Shown piece by piece: positions 61,141 through 64,000 of a stretch of DNA of 64,000 nucleotides. Position 1 is the first letter of the stretch. Every line of letters begins with the position of its first letter. The translations under genes were made by a program, and so were the position numbers. The DNA is taken from NCBI GenBank assembly GCA_964573105.1, contig CAZNIS010000023.1, positions 1 through 64,000 on the forward strand, in the 5' to 3' direction. The notes under the pieces were generated by a model, which made no database searches, had not been told where the DNA came from, and was given only the letters and a program-made list of their open reading frames with translations. Origin of the DNA: CAKZSB01 sp964573105 (GTDB lineage Bacteria > Pseudomonadota > Gammaproteobacteria > Granulosicoccales > Granulosicoccaceae).

Positions 61141-61665
61141 ATGGCTGAACTCGATACCTATCTGGAGAGCAAGGCACAGGTGCTCGCCGCGAGACATGCC
61201 GATTTTCAATCCAGCCCGGACGCCGGCACTGCGTCGCTGGCAGCAGCCTGTCACGTCGCTGGCAACACCGGTGTACGGCCAGTGCGAATGGGAGACTATA
61301 TCGTTGTAACTGACTCGGCGCCCGGCCTTGCCGGCCATTCACTGGGGCCCACATCACCGGAGTTGTTGTTGGGGGCGCTGGCCAGTTGTCTGGCCCACAC
61401 CTACGTGCTGCAGGCCGCGCTTCGAAATATCGCGCTGGACGGCGTTGAGATAAAAACCTCCGGCACTGTCAACTTCGCCCAGGTCGTCGATCCGGCCAAT
61501 ACCAAAGACATCGCGATGCAACAGATCTGTTATGTCGCCGATATCCGAACGCCTGAGGCAGCCGCGAGAATGGACGAGTTACATGCCGAGGTCGACAAAG
61601 CCTGCGTCGTGCTCAATACCATTCGCCACGCCTCGCCAGTGACGCGTCGCGAGTCAGCCGTATAG
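61141..61665 (+). CDS. OsmC/Ohr family protein
   Basis: A 174-residue OsmC-type protein, a thiol peroxidase family acting on organic hydroperoxides. LLGALASCLAHTYVLQAA holds the first Cys, and CVVLNTIRHASPV the region of the second. A perfect AGGAGG site stands six bases before the ATG at 61141. Its 3' end overlaps the convergent flavoprotein gene by 12 bases. Confidence 0.88.
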   Translation: MAELDTYLESKAQVLAARHADFQSSPDAGTASLAAACHVAGNTGVRPVRMGDYIVVTDSAPGLAGHSLGPTSPELLLGALASCLAHTYVLQAALRNIALDGVEIKTSGTVNFAQVVDPANTKDIAMQQICYVADIRTPEAAARMDELHAEVDKACVVLNTIRHASPVTRRESAV

Positions 61666-63009
61666 CAGTTGTTCAAAGTGCGGGTTGAGCAACCGCCGCT
61701 CCGGGTCAAGTCGATCGCGAACAGCGGTAAACTGCTCGACTCTATCGCCGTAGGCCTGCAATACATCTTCACGTGTCAGGTGCGGGCTCTGATTGAACAG
61801 CGGCTTGCCGCCATAGCGTCGACAAAATGCATTGTAGGCAATCATAAACTTGTCCCATTCCGGCCCGCCGGTCGCCACCGGATCGATGGTCATTACGTCG
61901 CCGTCCCACGAGTAGGAGAAAAGCGAGTAGCGCGATTGTGATACGCGGTAACCCACGTTGAGCAGATCGGGGCGGTATTTGTGCGTCTCGTAGTAGTCTT
62001 CACAAAACTGTTTGTAGGCGATCAGTACCTGCGGGAAGATGTGCTCTGGAAATGCCTGAATGCCAAAGGTGAATCGCGACAGTCGCGGGCGCCGACTGTA
62101 GCGAGTCGTCTGATCGACTGGATTGGTGTTGGCGGCCTTGATAAATCGTTCCAGCGACCAGCGCGATAGGCCCTGCATCAAATTGAGTGCGCCATTGCGC
62201 AGCCAGTGGAATGGCAGCAAGCGGATGACTCTTGCCGTGGGGGCGACCAGCCACGCAACACCGACGTTGCGCAGCGTCCATACCCATTTTTGGCGTATGC
62301 GAGAGGCGTCGCCCGGTGTGCGCAGCATGACCGTCACGCGATCGGCTATTGGAAAGATGTAGAGCATCATCGACGCGTGCTGTCGTTTCAGCATCGGTAG
62401 CTGCTCGATAAAGCGCGTGGTACTGAACGTGATGTGTTCAACTGCCAGTGAAGTCAGTGTGGTGGTCCGAAAGGTCACACGCAATACGATACCGAGCATG
62501 CCATAGCTGCCGCGCAGAGCAGTGATCATGTCTTCGTCAGACTCGTCTACATCGATGATTGTACCGTCCGCCAGCGCCACCCTAAAGGCGCAGGCGTAGG
62601 CGCCAAACTGGCCGTATTCGCCCGGTGCAGAACCGTCTTTGCTGTCACAGGTGGCAAGGCTGCCGAGAGTCACCGGGCCAACTTGCAGGTTGATGTAAAA
62701 ATTCCTGCCGCGTGCTGCCAGTTCGCGCGCGACATCCTGATACAAAGCGCCGGCCTCAACCGTGACATGTGTATCCGTGACCTCGATGATGCTGTCCAAC
62801 TCACTCATATCGACAATGGTGCCACTGTCGGCAGTGACGCAGGCGGTCGTCGAATGAAAATGTCCCATCGCCCGGACCGGTGAGGGATACTGCGTCGCAT
62901 TGGTCAAAATCGTGACTACCTCGGCCTCGCTTTTTGGGCGTGCAATTGCACCCGGACGAGTCCTGACCGTACCTGCCCAGTTATTTATAGTCTCTGTATT
63001 CATGCTCAT
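61654..63009 (-). CDS. FAD-linked sugar-1,4-lactone-oxidase-like protein
   Basis: A 451-residue flavoprotein. The N-terminal FAD-binding type 4 domain has RPKSEAEVVTIL, VRAMGHFHSTTACV (the usual GxGHS region, here GHFHS) and GSLATCDSKDG. The C-terminal half resembles D-arabinono-1,4-lactone oxidases (HEDVLQAY-type ending with RLDPERRLLNPHF). The substrate may be an aldonolactone or alditol. Its ATG overlaps the stop of the upstream oxygenase-like gene by four bases, so the two are coupled. Confidence 0.85.
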   Translation of the reverse strand: MSMNTETINNWAGTVRTRPGAIARPKSEAEVVTILTNATQYPSPVRAMGHFHSTTACVTADSGTIVDMSELDSIIEVTDTHVTVEAGALYQDVARELAARGRNFYINLQVGPVTLGSLATCDSKDGSAPGEYGQFGAYACAFRVALADGTIIDVDESDEDMITALRGSYGMLGIVLRVTFRTTTLTSLAVEHITFSTTRFIEQLPMLKRQHASMMLYIFPIADRVTVMLRTPGDASRIRQKWVWTLRNVGVAWLVAPTARVIRLLPFHWLRNGALNLMQGLSRWSLERFIKAANTNPVDQTTRYSRRPRLSRFTFGIQAFPEHIFPQVLIAYKQFCEDYYETHKYRPDLLNVGYRVSQSRYSLFSYSWDGDVMTIDPVATGGPEWDKFMIAYNAFCRRYGGKPLFNQSPHLTREDVLQAYGDRVEQFTAVRDRLDPERRLLNPHFEQLLYG

Positions 63010-64000
63010 TGGCGCAAGTCATTGGATGGCGCTGTGGCAACTGCAGCGGAATCGATTGGTTTGGCGAAGCGCCATTTGTCCAGCGCGGTGCCGGATAAGC
63101 AGACGTGTCGTGGTGGTGGATCGCCAACAATGGACAGTTGGCCGGCATCCTTACGCAAGTCCCAGACATGCGCGGATGCCCAATGAATAATCAGTTCGGT
63201 CAGCCAGCTAAACCAGCCTTTGCTCTGCAAAAATCCGATGACCCGCAAGATCCACCAGGCTATCGTGCCGACGATGCGCTCGTACCAGCGTATTTTAAGC
63301 TTCAGCACCTGGCTGGTTGGCCTGCCCGCCAGTTTCTCGATCAGCACTTTGGGCGTCAAACAGATCGGATTCCAGGCACCCAGTGTGATGCGGCTGATAA
63401 TATTGTGGCGCACATAGTCCACCAGGGTGTCGAGCAGTGCCTCGCCATCGTCTGTGACGCCGCGATAGCGCTGCATGGCTATCTCATGCAGTGTCGAGGT
63501 GTCATAAAAGCCCTGAAGATTTTCGACAATCTTTGGATCAATACCCAGCATCAACCCGACAGCATTCCAACGATGCAGATAGGTTTCGATGAAGTCGTCG
63601 TCCAGCAGCATGCCCATGCGCAGCAAACCGGCCACCACGACGTGATGAAACGTCAGCAGGGTATAGGCCATGAGCTCCTGTGACAGCGGTTGCGTGCGCG
63701 AGGTTGCCCACTGGCCGGTGAACGGCATGGTGCCGGTCTCATCACGTGGATCTTCCAGATTCATCTGATGGCGAATGACCGAATGGATCAGGCGTATCTT
63801 GTTGCACGCGGCGATGCCATTGCCGCTTTGCTCGAACGCCCCTTCGGTAATGACGTCGAGTACGAACTGCGCAGTCTCCGGCAGGCGTTTGGGTATTTCC
63901 CGCGGGTCATTGAGGCGTCCGGTGCTGCCCAGTTGCTCGGCCTCTGGCATCCAGCAATAGCAGGATGGCAGGCTCGCAAATGCCAGCACCATGAATGACA
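63006..64000 (-). CDS. MpaB/latex-clearing (DUF2236) oxygenase-family protein, 5' end outside window
   Basis: At least 328 residues are visible and the frame is open to the window edge, so the N-terminus is probably missing. RLIHSVIRHQM, WATSRTQPLSQELMAYTLLTF and YLHRWNAVGLMLGID match the DUF2236 family, which includes fungal MpaB oxygenases and rubber oxygenases. These are haem proteins with conserved Arg/His. Near the C-terminus a hydrophobic region (IVGTIAWWILRVIGFL) suggests membrane association. Coupled (ATGA) to the flavoprotein gene, it hints at a two-step oxidation. Confidence 0.8.
   Translation of the reverse strand, partial: SFMVLAFASLPSCYCWMPEAEQLGSTGRLNDPREIPKRLPETAQFVLDVITEGAFEQSGNGIAACNKIRLIHSVIRHQMNLEDPRDETGTMPFTGQWATSRTQPLSQELMAYTLLTFHHVVVAGLLRMGMLLDDDFIETYLHRWNAVGLMLGIDPKIVENLQGFYDTSTLHEIAMQRYRGVTDDGEALLDTLVDYVRHNIISRITLGAWNPICLTPKVLIEKLAGRPTSQVLKLKIRWYERIVGTIAWWILRVIGFLQSKGWFSWLTELIIHWASAHVWDLRKDAGQLSIVGDPPPRHVCLSGTALDKWRFAKPIDSAAVATAPSNDLRQ

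Noticed and set aside
1..64000. tRNA, rRNA, CRISPR arrays, insertion sequences, prophage
   Set aside because: No cloverleaf-like T-arm pattern in the gaps, no regularly spaced repeats, no transposase or integrase frames and no terminal repeats were recognised by eye; a tRNAscan/ISfinder run would be decisive.

Overview
The window looks like a chromosomal segment of a free-living, probably aquatic, aerobic gammaproteobacterium. The basis is a Pseudomonas-type isocitrate lyase, a DUF2835 protein, choline sulfatase, cobalamin salvage genes and an exosortase-type (XrtA/PEP-CTERM) exopolysaccharide locus of the proteobacterial kind. The genus cannot be named from sequence alone. No rRNA, tRNA, CRISPR array or insertion sequence was recognised. 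One 100-base assembly gap (N) lies at 59925-60024.

Left part (1-16.7 kb): metabolic and housekeeping genes. In order these are isocitrate lyase, a periplasmic MsrA, a Tat-exported aldo/keto reductase with a ferredoxin-like tail, a small membrane protein, a degenerate SDR and an HSL-type esterase. A decayed PQQ-alcohol-dehydrogenase remnant follows, joined tail-to-tail to a small membrane-protein fragment. Then come choline sulfatase (betC), a lipoprotein hydrolase with a 15-bp-repeat linker, a double-hotdog FabA-like dehydratase, cobQ-cobO-cobU, an enolase-superfamily enzyme and a membrane-anchored thioredoxin-like protein. A candidate structured RNA with a strong terminator lies on the minus strand upstream of betC.

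Middle part (16.8-42.9 kb): a large exopolysaccharide locus. A leftward set encodes the export machine: outer-membrane protein, tyrosine autokinase, Wzz-like chain-length protein, export lipoprotein, ExeA-like ATPase, polysaccharide deacetylase and a second ExeA-like ATPase. A mostly rightward set encodes assembly and modification: amidotransferase, two GT4 transferases, a large carbohydrate-active-type protein, a FemAB protein, an acetyltransferase, a flippase, a ligase/polymerase, a membrane sugar-dehydrogenase/cytochrome c pair, the priming sugar transferase and a GT2. No exosortase and no PEP-CTERM substrate is visible. The FemAB protein carries an N-terminal coiled coil resembling the seryl-tRNA-synthetase arm, which is the most suggestive single observation here.

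Right-centre (43-53.6 kb): a polar amino acid ABC transporter and an MFS-like permease. They are followed by a tightly packed succinate dehydrogenase/fumarate reductase-like set in the order B-C-D-A, in which the flavin-linking His is replaced by Cys, then a two-subunit class I fumarase/tartrate dehydratase and a D-2-hydroxyacid dehydrogenase. The set looks like a dedicated dicarboxylate or hydroxyacid oxidation module. A DUF3127 OB-fold protein with an SSB-like C-terminal tip ends it.

Right part (53.6-64 kb): small and partly broken genes, a GH26-like glycosidase and a tandem pair of paralogous membrane proteins. Around a winged-helix regulator, four copies of the palindrome CTTTG-N5-CAAAG suggest a local regulon. 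The window ends with a GIY-YIG protein, a class V aminotransferase cut by the gap, an OsmC protein, and a translationally coupled MpaB-like oxygenase and sugar-lactone-oxidase-like flavoprotein.
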